Source of the DNA: Clostridium nigeriense
GTDB lineage: Bacteria > Bacillota > Clostridia > Clostridiales > Clostridiaceae
Direction of reading: 5' to 3'
Length of the DNA stretch: 64,000 bases
Assembly (NCBI RefSeq): GCF_900086595.1
Contig: NZ_LT575472.1
Location: 1,502,542-1,566,541 of the forward strand
Below are positions 26,714 through 35,391 of this stretch, in pieces. Every line of letters begins with the position of its first letter. Position 1 is the stretch's first letter. The notes under the pieces are model-generated. The model was not told the origin of the DNA. It worked only from the letters and a program-made list of their open reading frames with translations, and ran no database searches. Made by a program: the position numbers and the translations under genes.

Positions 26714-28864
26714 ATGAAGATGTTATTTAAAATATTTAAAAGAGATTTATTTAAAATTAAAAAAAATTATGCAGCACTAATTATAGTTATAGGTCTTTGT
26801 ATTATTCCTTCTTTATATGCTTGGATAAATATATTAGCATGTTGGGATCCATATGCTAATACAGGCAATTTACCGGTTGCGGTAGTAAATAAAGATGAAG
26901 GAGCAGTAGTAAATTCAAAGGAAATAAATGTAGGAGACCAGGTTATAGAAAATTTAAAAGAAAATAAGTCTATAAAGTGGGAAATAATAGATGAATGGCA
27001 AGCAAATAATGCTTTAAATCAAGGAACATATTATGCAATAATAGAAATACCACAAAATTTCTCAAATGGGTTAGTAAGTTTAACAACTAGTAATCCTAAA
27101 AAGCCCAATATAATATATAAGGTAAATGAAAAAGCAAATGCAATAGCAACAAAAATAACTAATGTGGCTAAGGATAAATTAACAAAGGAAATAAAATTAA
27201 ATTTTGTAGAAACAGTAAATGAGGAAGCCTTTAATGAGCTAAATAAGTTAGGATTACATTTAGATAATAATCGTTCAAAGGTATTAGCTATAAAAGATGT
27301 AGTTACTACAGCAAAAACGGATTTAGCAAGTATACAAGATTTTATTAATACTTCAGCTGAAAATTCAGAGAGTTTAAAAGAATATATTTATAGTATAAAG
27401 AATGATTTACCTATTATTACTGAGCAAATAAATGATTTACAAAAAGCAGCAAGCTCAAGTAAAACTTTGGTAAATGAAAATAAGAACAATTTAAATACTA
27501 TAAATAATGATATAAATAGTAATATAATAGAACTTCAATCTTTATCTAAAAAAATAGATAATTCATTAACAAATATTAAGTTATCATCTGCAACTAAAGA
27601 TGAAATAAATAAAAATTTAGATGAAGCTTACAACTATATAAATGAAATGCAAAGCATAGTTGATATATCAATTAAAGAAATAAATGAAATTAATGAACAT
27701 TTAAATAATGAAAATCTAAATAAATTAGTAGATGAATTAAGTAAATTAAATGATATTTTATACAATCAAAAAGATTCTATTATTGAACTAAAAAAATTAG
27801 TGAATAATGGTACAGTAGATGAAGAATTAACTAAAAAAATAGATGCAATAATTAAGGTTAATGATGAAGTAATGAATAATATTGTTACTATTTCAAATAA
27901 CTACTATAAAAACAGCAGTAATGTTATTAGTAACATTTCAGATGAATATTCTAATAATTTAGATGCCTTAAACTCTATACTTGAAACTTCAAAAATAATA
28001 GTTCCTCAATTAAATGCATTGGCGAACTATGGAATTGCATCAAGTAATGAAGCTATTGAAGATGCAGAGGAGCTAAGTAATAAGATAGCTGATATTCAAA
28101 AAAATATTTCAGATCTGGATTCAAAGTTAGAAAATTTAAATGATGATAGTTTAAATCAAATAATAGAGTTACTTACAAAAGATTCTAGTGAAATAGCTGA
28201 TTTTATATCATCACCTATAAATGTTAAACAAGTTGATGTGTACGGGGAAGGAATATTTGGTGTAGGACTTACTCCATTCTATTCAGTTTTAGCAATTTGG
28301 GTAGGAGCTCTTTTAGCTGGGGCATTACTTACAACAAATTGTGAGGACTTTGATGAAGGAAAGCAACCTAATATGATTCAAAGGCATTTTGGGAAAATGT
28401 TATTGTTTTTAAGCATAAGTTTAATTCAATCATTTATAATAGTTTTGGGAGATTGGTTACTTCTTAAGGTCCCTGTCTATAATGTGCCTTTATTATTTGG
28501 ACTAGCAATGTTAACTTCAATTACTTTTACAATAATAATATTCACTTTAGTTTCTATTTTAGGTAATGTGGGGAAGGCTATAGCTGTTATAATAATGGTA
28601 TTTCAAATAGCAGGTGCAGGAGGAATATATCCTATTCAAACAAACCCAGAGATATTTGGTATTTTATATCCACTTTGGCCATTTACTTATTCAATAAATA
28701 GTTTTAGAGAAGCTATATCAGGGCCAGTTTGGAATAATGTGTGGATAAGTGTTAGAGCATTATTAATTTACTGTATGATTTTTGGTATTCTTTCAGTTTT
28801 AAAGAAACCATTGCATAAGATAACTCACTTTATGGAGCATAAATTTGAGGAATCAGATTTATAA
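26714..28864 (+). CDS. YhgE/Pip-family membrane protein, copy 2
   Basis: 716 residues, exactly the length of its neighbour. It is clearly a tandem paralogue: the N-terminal helix, A-C-W-D-P-Y-A-N-T-G and the six-helix C-terminal region (I-Q-R-H-F-G-K-M, G-N-V-G-K-A-I, P-F-T-Y-S-I-N-S-F-R-E-A) align closely, whereas the coiled-coil middle is strongly diverged. The equal length and divergence suggest an old duplication, with the two subunits possibly forming a heteromer. Confidence 0.88.
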   Translation: MKMLFKIFKRDLFKIKKNYAALIIVIGLCIIPSLYAWINILACWDPYANTGNLPVAVVNKDEGAVVNSKEINVGDQVIENLKENKSIKWEIIDEWQANNALNQGTYYAIIEIPQNFSNGLVSLTTSNPKKPNIIYKVNEKANAIATKITNVAKDKLTKEIKLNFVETVNEEAFNELNKLGLHLDNNRSKVLAIKDVVTTAKTDLASIQDFINTSAENSESLKEYIYSIKNDLPIITEQINDLQKAASSSKTLVNENKNNLNTINNDINSNIIELQSLSKKIDNSLTNIKLSSATKDEINKNLDEAYNYINEMQSIVDISIKEINEINEHLNNENLNKLVDELSKLNDILYNQKDSIIELKKLVNNGTVDEELTKKIDAIIKVNDEVMNNIVTISNNYYKNSSNVISNISDEYSNNLDALNSILETSKIIVPQLNALANYGIASSNEAIEDAEELSNKIADIQKNISDLDSKLENLNDDSLNQIIELLTKDSSEIADFISSPINVKQVDVYGEGIFGVGLTPFYSVLAIWVGALLAGALLTTNCEDFDEGKQPNMIQRHFGKMLLFLSISLIQSFIIVLGDWLLLKVPVYNVPLLFGLAMLTSITFTIIIFTLVSILGNVGKAIAVIIMVFQIAGAGGIYPIQTNPEIFGILYPLWPFTYSINSFREAISGPVWNNVWISVRALLIYCMIFGILSVLKKPLHKITHFMEHKFEESDL

Positions 28865-28894
28865 ATATATAAAATAAGATAATGGAGAATATTT

Positions 28895-29107
28895 ATGAGT
28901 GAGAGAGAGTATATAGAAAAAGAAGCAAAGTTAATTTATAAATATATAGTTGAAGATAATGAAAAATTTGATAATAAGAAACAATTATATGCAAGAATAT
29001 TAAATAGTATAAAGAGTACAGCTGAATGTGATATTGGAGGCATTGAAACTTTAGACTTATCATTAACTGAAATAAGAGATATAATAAAGAATGTTGTAGA
29101 AAGTTAA
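28895..29107 (+). CDS. Small hypothetical protein (70 aa)
   Basis: A 70-residue acidic, helical protein with no membrane segment or known motif; SD GGAG is 8 nt before the ATG. It lies 30 nt after the second YhgE/Pip gene and 20 nt before yjbQ, so it is probably co-transcribed with one or both. I do not recognise the family. Confidence 0.7.
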   Translation: MSEREYIEKEAKLIYKYIVEDNEKFDNKKQLYARILNSIKSTAECDIGGIETLDLSLTEIRDIIKNVVES

Positions 29108-29127
29108 ATAAGTTATAAGGTGGTGAA

Positions 29128-29538
29128 GTGGTGTTAAAGCCATTTAAACATAGTCTATCTATAAATGATAGACAAACAATGATTAATATTACAGAAATAA
29201 TAAAAGAAGATATTAGAAATTCAGGAGTTAAGGATGGAATAGCAGTAATTTATTGTCCTCATACAACAGCAGGAATTACTATAAATGAAAATGCAGATCC
29301 AGATGTGGTTAGAGATTTGGTCTATGGATTTGAAAATGTATATCCTACACATGATAAAAATTATAGACATTTTGAAGGAAACTCCCATGCTCATATGAAG
29401 TCTTCGACTATGGGAGCTTCACAAAGTTTGATAATAAATGAAGGGAAGTTGATTCTTGGAAGATGGCAAGATATATATTTCTGTGAATTTGATGGACCTA
29501 GAAAAAGAAGCTTTTATGTTAAAATAGTAGAAGGATAG
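29128..29538 (+). CDS. YjbQ/UPF0047 family protein
   Basis: 136 residues from GTG, after AAGGTGGTGAA. The conserved core is present: C-P-H-T-T-A-G-I-T-I-N-E-N-A-D, the H-x-H in N-S-H-A-H-M-K-S-S and the closing G-R-W-Q-D-I-Y-F-C-E-F-D-G-P. Family members fold as a trimeric beta-sandwich with a metal-like His cluster. Weak thiamine-phosphate synthase activity has been reported for YjbQ; the true role is uncertain. Terminator directly after. Confidence 0.9.
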   Translation: MVLKPFKHSLSINDRQTMINITEIIKEDIRNSGVKDGIAVIYCPHTTAGITINENADPDVVRDLVYGFENVYPTHDKNYRHFEGNSHAHMKSSTMGASQSLIINEGKLILGRWQDIYFCEFDGPRKRSFYVKIVEG

Positions 29539-29554
29539 TTTAATAATTGATAAT

Positions 29555-29587
29555 AAAAAAACTCAGCTTTAGCTGAGTTTTTTTATA
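29555..29587. terminator. Bidirectional terminator yjbQ / EamA gene
   Basis: ACTCAGCT-TT-AGCTGAGT (29561-29578), flanked by A-run and T-run, so it works on both strands. The T-run overlaps the stop codon of the minus-strand gene. Confidence 0.9.
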
Positions 29588-29996
29588 GAATCATTATAAA
29601 TGTTCCAATAGTAATGAATATGCCACCTATAACTGTTTTTACGCTAGCTGCTTCTTTTAATATAACGAAGGCTAAAATCATAGTTATAACAACACTAAAT
29701 TTGTCTATAGGAACTACTTTAGAAGCTTCTCCAATTTGCAAGGCTTTATAGTAAAATAACCAAGAAAGTCCTGTAGCAATACCTGATAAAATTAAAAATA
29801 ACCAACTTTTTTGGCTTATATTGCTAATTTGATTTATACTACCATTTATTAATACAATTCCCCATGCCATTACTAAAACAACAACAGTACGTATTGCAGT
29901 AGCAAGATTTGAATTTATGTTTTCAATACCTATTTTAGCTAAAATAGAAGTAAAGGCAGCAAAAAAAGCTGATAATAAAGCGTAGATAACCCACAT
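29583..29996 (-). CDS. EamA/DMT-family small membrane transporter
   Basis: 137 residues using ATG at 29996, which follows AAAGGAGTTATT; the frame is open to 30032 without an SD. Five hydrophobic helices, with a single EamA repeat: A-L-S-A-F-F-A-A at the start, a G-L-S-W-L-F-Y-Y-K-A-L half signature and P-I-D-K-F-S-V-V. As a half-size drug/metabolite transporter it must dimerise. Substrate unknown. Single gene. Confidence 0.85.
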   Translation of the reverse strand: MWVIYALLSAFFAAFTSILAKIGIENINSNLATAIRTVVVLVMAWGIVLINGSINQISNISQKSWLFLILSGIATGLSWLFYYKALQIGEASKVVPIDKFSVVITMILAFVILKEAASVKTVIGGIFITIGTFIMIL

Positions 29997-30032
29997 ATGA
30001 ATAACTCCTTTTAATTTAAATTTTTCTAACAA

Positions 30033-30348
30033 TATAAATATCCTCCATCTATATAGTGTAATTTTAATATTATTATATAATATAGTTAAGAATTAGAAAA
30101 GGTGAGGAAAATTTTGGAGTTATAGATGTCAACTAAGTATTATTATAGTAGAAACTAAAATTTTATTTTAATAAATCAAAAAAATATGCATATATTATAT
30201 ATTTTAAGCATTATATATATTAAAGATAGAATTAAATATTATTTATAATGTAATAATATTTAATTAATAAAAAAATATATAAAAAAAGTACGAGACAAAC
30301 TTATAGTATAGAGGGAATAACTGTAACAAATATTATGGAGGGGATAGT
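30033..30348. other. AT-rich intergenic region
   Basis: 316 nt between the divergent EamA gene and a hypothetical gene. No gene-like frame, no stable hairpin and no riboswitch signature that I can see. Confidence 0.5.
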
Positions 30349-31113
30349 ATGGTATTATCAACTAATCCGGCAGTTAGACTATACGAAATTTTAAGTGAAT
30401 CAAAAGAGTTTTGTATTAATCATACTAACAAGCAAGGTAGATTTAGATCTGTAGCATCAGTTCTTGCTCGAGTGCTTGATATAGATATAAATGATGATGA
30501 AAAAATATTTAAAGCTATACTTCAAATTATTGAAATAATAGAAAATATAAAAAAACAAATTAGCAAAGTTGAAAGTAGTTCAAAGGAAGAGCTTATTATA
30601 TCTTTGACTAATTTTGAAAAAAGAATTATGGCAATAGGGTTAGAAGATGATATACACAAATTAGATATTATAATTACAAAGGAAATATTGATATCTATTA
30701 ATGGATTAGCTTTAGCCTTAGATGTATGTAATCAATATAGAAATATTGAGGAAGAAAATCTAATTAAATTTAAAGATAAGATAGAAATTTTAATAGAAGA
30801 ATTAATAGAATTAGAAATAAATGAAGATCTAAAATCATTTCTTAACAATGTACTTAGAGATTTATATTATAAAATAGATGAATATAAGATATATGGTATA
30901 GATGGATTGAAGTTTTCTATTGAACAAGGATTAGGGAGTATAATGCTTAATAAAAAAGTTTGCGAAGAAGCCTCTAAGAATAGGGGATTTAGAGAAAATA
31001 TTAAAAGGATTTTAAGTCTATTTACAAGTATTAATACTACAATTTCCTTTGTTAAAAATATAGTACCAATAGCACAGGGAGCCAATGAAATGGTAAGTAG
31101 ATTAATAGGGTAA
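30349..31113 (+). CDS. Hypothetical all-helical protein (254 aa)
   Basis: 254 residues, ATG after GGAGGGGATAGT. Predicted mostly alpha-helical and acidic with no signal peptide; a weakly hydrophobic C-terminal stretch (about 225-250, S-L-F-T-S-I-N-T-T-I-S-F-V-K-N) may pack as an amphipathic helix. The opening N-P-A-V-R-L-Y-E-I-L and the F-R-S-V-A-S-V-L-A-R stretch are not motifs I know. Monocistronic, with a very strong terminator. No function can be given. Confidence 0.75.
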   Translation: MVLSTNPAVRLYEILSESKEFCINHTNKQGRFRSVASVLARVLDIDINDDEKIFKAILQIIEIIENIKKQISKVESSSKEELIISLTNFEKRIMAIGLEDDIHKLDIIITKEILISINGLALALDVCNQYRNIEEENLIKFKDKIEILIEELIELEINEDLKSFLNNVLRDLYYKIDEYKIYGIDGLKFSIEQGLGSIMLNKKVCEEASKNRGFRENIKRILSLFTSINTTISFVKNIVPIAQGANEMVSRLIG

Positions 31114-31162
31114 AAGTATAAAATACCGTTTATTATATAAACGGTATTTTATACTTTTACTT
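31112..31162. terminator. 22-bp-stem bidirectional terminator
   Basis: Arms 31112-31133 and 31137-31158 are perfectly complementary, with a 3-nt loop. The core AAATACCGT...ACGGTATTT is shared with the terminators at 34.58, 38.27 and 43.21 kb. The left arm overlaps the stop codon of the gene upstream. Confidence 0.88.
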
Positions 31163-31294
31163 TTATTTATAAGTAGTATTTACAGAAGGTTCATTTTCTC
31201 CAGTAGGAGTTTTTTCTATGGCTTTATTACGTATTTTCTCATTATATTTTGGTGAATTTGGATTAATATTATTTTTAGATCCATTAGTTTTCAT
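31163..31294 (-). CDS. Small basic protein (43 aa)
   Basis: ATG at 31292-31294 follows TAAGGAGGAATTCTAA, a near-perfect SD with good spacing. The 43 residues are Lys/Asn-rich (starts M-K-T-N-G-S-K-N-N, ends S-V-N-T-T-Y-K), hydrophilic and probably disordered. It ends beside a bidirectional terminator, as a real gene would. The composition is reminiscent of minor acid-soluble spore proteins, but I cannot assign it to a family. Confidence 0.65.
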   Translation of the reverse strand: MKTNGSKNNINPNSPKYNEKIRNKAIEKTPTGENEPSVNTTYK

Positions 31295-31506
31295 TTAGAA
31301 TTCCTCCTTAATATAGATATCAATATTTAGACTGTCCCAATTATAAAAAAATATTTAAGTATTTAACTTTTCATAGCAGATTATTTAGTGCATAATTAAG
31401 TTATAATTGTATAATATTACAAGTTAGTTATAAAAGGCTACATTGTTGCTAAAGAGAAGTAATATGAATACTTTAAAAATATATTTATTAATTTAGGGTG
31501 AAAGTA

Positions 31507-31572
31507 ATGAAATTGAAAAAATTTATATTACCATTTATATTATTAATAGCAATCATCACTTTTGGCTTATAA
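31507..31572 (+). CDS. Possible 21-residue membrane peptide
   Basis: ATG with a weak SD-like AGGGTGAAAG upstream opens 21 codons: three lysines in the first five residues, then an unbroken hydrophobic stretch ending G-L. It would be a single-pass peptide. It lies upstream of another small membrane protein. Too short to be sure it is translated. Confidence 0.35.
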   Translation: MKLKKFILPFILLIAIITFGL

Positions 31573-31639
31573 TATATTTAATTCTATTCTTTTTTCATTA
31601 GCATAATTGATAAAAGTATATATGCAAGGGGGGGAATAT

Positions 31640-31831
31640 ATGAAAAAGTTTATCTTTGGTTGTTTACTTTTTATTGGGGGACTACTAGGTTTACTATTAT
31701 TTCCTATTACTGCATCAATAGGATATTGGACATTATCAACAGATATAACAAGTGTTATTATAGTTACATTAACTTTGTTATTAATAACAGGATTTGGTAT
31801 TTGTATCTATGAGGCTTATATAAGAAATTAA
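31640..31831 (+). CDS. Small two-helix membrane protein (63 aa)
   Basis: ATG 31640 follows GGGGGGGAATAT; the open frame reaches back to 31607 but that start lacks an SD. 63 residues with two hydrophobic helices (about 4-26 and 36-57) joined by a short loop with S-I-G-Y-W-T-L-S-T. Unknown family; small two-helix proteins often act as subunits or regulators of membrane complexes. Confidence 0.7.
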   Translation: MKKFIFGCLLFIGGLLGLLLFPITASIGYWTLSTDITSVIIVTLTLLLITGFGICIYEAYIRN

Positions 31832-31905
31832 GTAGTAAATATAAGAGTAGAAATTTGGAGACCAAATAGTATAATAATAAAAAAAAGTTTATAAGGAGAA
31901 TATAG

Positions 31906-32409
31906 GTGAAGAATAATATTAATATACGTAAGGTGAAAATAGGGGATGAAAATATATTAGCTCATATACAAACAGAAGCATGGAGGGAAGCATTTAGTAC
32001 AATTATATCTCATGAAGATATGAAAAAATATGCAGATATTAATAGGGCAAAAGAAATGTATAGCATGATACTTAGTGAAAATATTGGAAATGGGTTTATT
32101 TTATCTATTGATGGGAATCCACATTGTATAGCGTATTGGGATAAGTGTAGAGATGATGAATTTAAGGATTATGCAGAAATAATCTGTATACATAGTTTAT
32201 CTTCTAACTGGGGAAAGGGATATGGTTCAATGATGATGGAGTATATATTGAATGAAATAAAACAAGCTGGATTTAAAAAAGTAATGTTATGGGTATTTAA
32301 AGAAAATAATAGGGCTCGTAAATTTTATGAAAATCATAGGTTTGTTTTAAATGATAAATCGAAAAAATTCTGTGATGCTATTGAGGTTATGTATTGTAGA
32401 GAATTGTAA
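31906..32409 (+). CDS. GNAT-family N-acetyltransferase
   Basis: 167 residues from GTG after AAGGAGAATATAG. The GNAT fold is recognised by the acetyl-CoA loop W-G-K-G-Y-G-S-M-M-M-E-Y (motif A, R/Q-x-x-G-x-G/A) and the final strand with E-N-N-R-A-R-K-F-Y-E-N-H-R-F. It acetylates an amine substrate; the specificity is unknown. Followed 29 nt later by an ASCH-like gene. Confidence 0.88.
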   Translation: MKNNINIRKVKIGDENILAHIQTEAWREAFSTIISHEDMKKYADINRAKEMYSMILSENIGNGFILSIDGNPHCIAYWDKCRDDEFKDYAEIICIHSLSSNWGKGYGSMMMEYILNEIKQAGFKKVMLWVFKENNRARKFYENHRFVLNDKSKKFCDAIEVMYCREL

Positions 32410-32438
32410 AAATAATTTTTAAAAAAAGGGTAGAGAGA

Positions 32439-32891
32439 ATGGTACATTTGGTTTATTGCGATGATAAAACTAAGGAATTATCAAAAATTTTAGATGGAAG
32501 CAAAACTATGGTTATTAGGGGAGCAGCCGGTAGAAAAATTCCACATAGCAGGGTATTTAAGGATGAGATGTTATATTTTATGGAAAAAGGGTCTAAGAGA
32601 ATAACTGCTAAAGCAGTAGTATCTGATGTTCAAAACTTCGTTAAGTTAAATGATGAAGAAATAACTCAAAATATTGAAAATAATAATAATAAACTACAAT
32701 TAACAGAAAAGCAAAAGCAAAGATGGCATAAAAAGTGTTTGTGTTTAGTAGAGTTTGAAGATTTAGAAGAGATAACTCCTTTAGAATTTGATCGTCAAAG
32801 TAATATGGATGATTGGATAATTATCAATAAAATTGAAGATGTAGTAGTAGGTACAAGTATTTCATATAATTATGATAATTCGAGATTTTAA
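32439..32891 (+). CDS. Hypothetical protein with ASCH/PUA-like features
   Basis: 150 residues. Lys/Asp-rich N-terminus L-D-G-S-K-T-M-V-I-R-G, then D-E-M-L-Y-F and I-T-A-K-A-V-V-S-D-V, arranged like the short beta-barrel of ASCH or PUA-like RNA-binding domains, followed by a helix K-Q-K-Q-R-W. Similar proteins occur in bacilli as uncharacterised genes. The fold assignment is by eye and tentative. Confidence 0.6.
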   Translation: MVHLVYCDDKTKELSKILDGSKTMVIRGAAGRKIPHSRVFKDEMLYFMEKGSKRITAKAVVSDVQNFVKLNDEEITQNIENNNNKLQLTEKQKQRWHKKCLCLVEFEDLEEITPLEFDRQSNMDDWIIINKIEDVVVGTSISYNYDNSRF

Positions 32892-32918
32892 TAAACAATA
32901 TAAAATAAGAGCAACTTA

Positions 32919-32957
32919 TATGCTGCGTATTAAAATATGATATGCAGTATTTTTTGG
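32919..32957 (+). terminator. Terminator before the methyltransferase
   Basis: An 11-bp stem (ATGCTGCGTAT with ATATGCAGTAT, two G-U pairs) followed by six Ts; it ends the acetyltransferase/ASCH-like operon. Confidence 0.75.
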
Positions 32958-33047
32958 GGCTTTAAATAGGATTATAATGGAAAATATGTTACAATAAGTT
33001 TGTTAAATAGTAGATTAGTCGAAAAACTTTTAGGGGAGAGTGTATTT

Positions 33048-33854
33048 ATGAAAGAAAATTTACAGATTAACGCAGATAGATTTCTTGGATTTGCTGATAT
33101 ATATGATGGTGCACGACCTAAGTGTCCTAAAAAGGCTAAAGAAATAATAATAAAATATTTACAAAAGAATCCTGATTTTGTTGTAGATATAGGATGCGGA
33201 ACTGGACTCTCTACAATAATTTGGAATGATATATGTGAGAATGTTATTGGGATAGAACCAAGTGCAGATATGATTAAAGTAGCAATGAAAAAATTGGAGA
33301 ATTTAAAGAATGTAAAATTTATTTCTGCTTTTTCAGATGATACTGGTTTAGAGAGTGATTCTGTAGATGTTGTTACATGCTCTCAATCATTTCACTGGAT
33401 GAATCCAGAAACTACTCTTAATGAAGTGGCAAGGATATTAAAAAGTGGAGGAGTTTTTGCAATCTATGATTGTGATTGGCCACCAGTATTTAATTGGGAG
33501 GCTGAACTTGAATACAATAAGCTTTTTAAAAAGGTAAATAAAATTGAATCAATGAATCTAGAGTTAAAAAGTAAATCTATCAAATGGGATAAAGAAGATC
33601 ATCTGATGAATATAAAAAATAGTAATAAGTTTAGATATGTGAGAGAAATAGTATTTTCAAATATAGAAATGTGTGATGCTAATAGATTTATTTCAATTGC
33701 GTTAAGTCAAGGCGGGTTACAAGCTATAATTAAATCAAATATAGAAGAAATCAATCCTTATTTAAAATCTTTTAAAGAGAAAATTAATGATATTTTTAGA
33801 GAAAAAAAATTTGAAATAGACTTCTGCTACCATATGAGAATTGGAGTAAAGTAA
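33048..33854 (+). CDS. Class I SAM-dependent methyltransferase
   Basis: 268 residues using ATG 33048, 9 nt after GGGGAG; the frame continues upstream to 33000 without a good start. Motif I V-V-D-I-G-C-G-T-G-L-S, motif II acidic V-I-G-I-E-P-S-A, and the post-motif S-Q-S-F-H-W-M with a L-K-S-G-G-V-F-A strand all indicate a methyltransferase of the Methyltransf_11 type (UbiE/Tam-like). Substrate unknown. Confidence 0.88.
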   Translation: MKENLQINADRFLGFADIYDGARPKCPKKAKEIIIKYLQKNPDFVVDIGCGTGLSTIIWNDICENVIGIEPSADMIKVAMKKLENLKNVKFISAFSDDTGLESDSVDVVTCSQSFHWMNPETTLNEVARILKSGGVFAIYDCDWPPVFNWEAELEYNKLFKKVNKIESMNLELKSKSIKWDKEDHLMNIKNSNKFRYVREIVFSNIEMCDANRFISIALSQGGLQAIIKSNIEEINPYLKSFKEKINDIFREKKFEIDFCYHMRIGVK

Positions 33855-33871
33855 ATAAAAGGAGATGTGTT

Positions 33872-34003
33872 ATGAAAATGTTATTTATATCTATGTGGTC
33901 AATCATAAATATTGCAATTTTAGTTACAATTTTAGGATTAGGAATATATGTACTGATACTTGCAATAAAAGCTTTAAAAATTTATATAAATAAAAACTCC
34001 TAG
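33872..34003 (+). CDS. Single-pass small membrane protein (43 aa)
   Basis: ATG follows AAAGGAGATGTGTT. 43 residues with one hydrophobic helix (about 9-34) and a basic cytoplasmic tail K-A-L-K-I-Y-I-N-K-N-S. It starts 17 nt after the methyltransferase stop and may be co-transcribed with it and the following lipoprotein gene. Family unknown; the good SD supports translation. Confidence 0.65.
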   Translation: MKMLFISMWSIINIAILVTILGLGIYVLILAIKALKIYINKNS

Positions 34004-34053
34004 GATTTATTAAAATATAAGTAAAAATATATCTATAAGGATGGAGGGAATAT

Positions 34054-34572
34054 ATGAAAAAAACTATAGCTTTATTAATTATAGCAAGCTTTTTTGGACT
34101 TATAGGGTGTAATTCTATAAATTTAAAAGAATATAATGGTAAACCTTTGAGTATTGCAATTATAGGGGAAATACCTAAGATAAGAGAAAATAATATAGAG
34201 TTTAAAGAAATAGGGTTTTCAGATATGCAAAGTAACGATACTTTAGAAAAGTATGATGCTATTTTTATTACTAAGGACAATTTAGAAGAAGCAGCTAATA
34301 AAAAATATATTAATATTTATAAAAATGCTAGTATCCCATTCTTTTTTATAGAAAATGAAAAGGGCCATATTCCATATACTATTGAAAATTTATCATATGA
34401 AGATATTCCTAATGGTAATTCTAAATATTATATTACTGGATTAGTATTTAATGGCGATGAAACTTTTAAAACTTATGGATATGGATTATATAATGACATA
34501 AAGAATGAAAAAAATATTAAAGATGTATACTCTAGGGTTTTTACTACCATTTCGGAAATAAGTAAAATTTAA
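34054..34572 (+). CDS. Hypothetical lipoprotein
   Basis: 172 residues with a lipoprotein signal: M-K-K-T, hydrophobic core and lipobox L-I-G-C19. The mature part has alternating beta and alpha elements (S-I-A-I-I-G-E-I, Y-D-A-I-F-I-T, S-I-P-F-F-F-I) like a small Rossmann-type domain. No enzyme motif is visible. Extracellular, membrane-anchored. Followed by a terminator. Confidence 0.78.
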   Translation: MKKTIALLIIASFFGLIGCNSINLKEYNGKPLSIAIIGEIPKIRENNIEFKEIGFSDMQSNDTLEKYDAIFITKDNLEEAANKKYINIYKNASIPFFFIENEKGHIPYTIENLSYEDIPNGNSKYYITGLVFNGDETFKTYGYGLYNDIKNEKNIKDVYSRVFTTISEISKI

Positions 34573-34578
34573 ATTTAT

Positions 34579-34619
34579 ATAAATACCGTATTATTAATAA
34601 TTAAATGCGGTATTTTTGT
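34579..34619 (+). terminator. Terminator of the lipoprotein gene
   Basis: AAATACCGTA (34581-34590) pairs with TGCGGTATTT (34606-34615, one G-U), followed by Ts. One of four terminators sharing this stem. Confidence 0.78.
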
Positions 34620-34716
34620 TTATTATTTTGTGAAATATTGATATTCATAATTAGATTTTGAAAGTATTAAAAAGTATTATATAATTTAATAAAATAAAGC
34701 TTTAGAAGGTGGGAAA

Positions 34717-35391
34717 ATGGATACAAAAAAGATTTTCATTATAGAAGATGACAATAAAATAAGAAATGAATTATGTACATTTCTAAATAGATATGGTTAT
34801 GAAACCACATATTCATTAGATTTTGAACATATTATAGATGAAGTTTTACGGGAAAAATATCATTTAATTTTATTAGACATTAACTTACCTTATTTTGATG
34901 GGTATTATATTTGTAGAGAAATAAGGAAGATAAGTTCAGTACCTATAATAGTGGTGACTAGTAGAGATAGTGAAGTTGATGAGCTTATGAGTATGAATTT
35001 AGGAGCTGATGATTTTATAACAAAACCTTATAATACACAAATTCTTTTAGCAAGGATATCATCATTATTAAGAAGAACTTATAATAATCATGAATCAGAA
35101 ATTCTCGAATACAAGAATCTTCAACTTAACTTATCTAAAAGTGAAGTAGATTATAATAGAAATAAAATAGAATTAAGTAAAAATGAAAGTAAAATTTTAT
35201 ATGTACTTATGAAAAACAAAGAAAAGATAGTATCTAGAAATGAAATTATAGAGTCATTATGGGAGTCAGATGATTTTATTGATGACAATACATTAACTGT
35301 AAATATCAATAGACTTAGAAAAAAATTGGAAGAAATAGGTGCAGTAGATTTTCTGAAAACTAAGAGAGGGCAAGGTTATATTCTAATATGA
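34717..35391 (+). CDS. OmpR-family response regulator, BceR-like
   Basis: 224 residues: receiver with E-D-D, phosphoacceptor Asp54 (L-L-D-I-N-L-P-Y-F-D-G-Y-Y-I) and T-K-P-Y, then a winged helix ending K-R-G-Q-G-Y. The Y-F-D-G-Y-Y-I-C-R-E-I-R stretch is characteristic of BceR/LiaR-neighbour type regulators of peptide-antibiotic resistance. It overlaps its kinase by 4 nt (ATGA). The natural target is the BceAB-type transporter at 40.4 kb. Confidence 0.9.
   Translation: MDTKKIFIIEDDNKIRNELCTFLNRYGYETTYSLDFEHIIDEVLREKYHLILLDINLPYFDGYYICREIRKISSVPIIVVTSRDSEVDELMSMNLGADDFITKPYNTQILLARISSLLRRTYNNHESEILEYKNLQLNLSKSEVDYNRNKIELSKNESKILYVLMKNKEKIVSRNEIIESLWESDDFIDDNTLTVNINRLRKKLEEIGAVDFLKTKRGQGYILI

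Noticed and set aside
24551..28864. Prophage, because of the phage infection protein family
   Set aside because: Pip is a host membrane protein; no integrase, capsid or lysis genes are present in the window.
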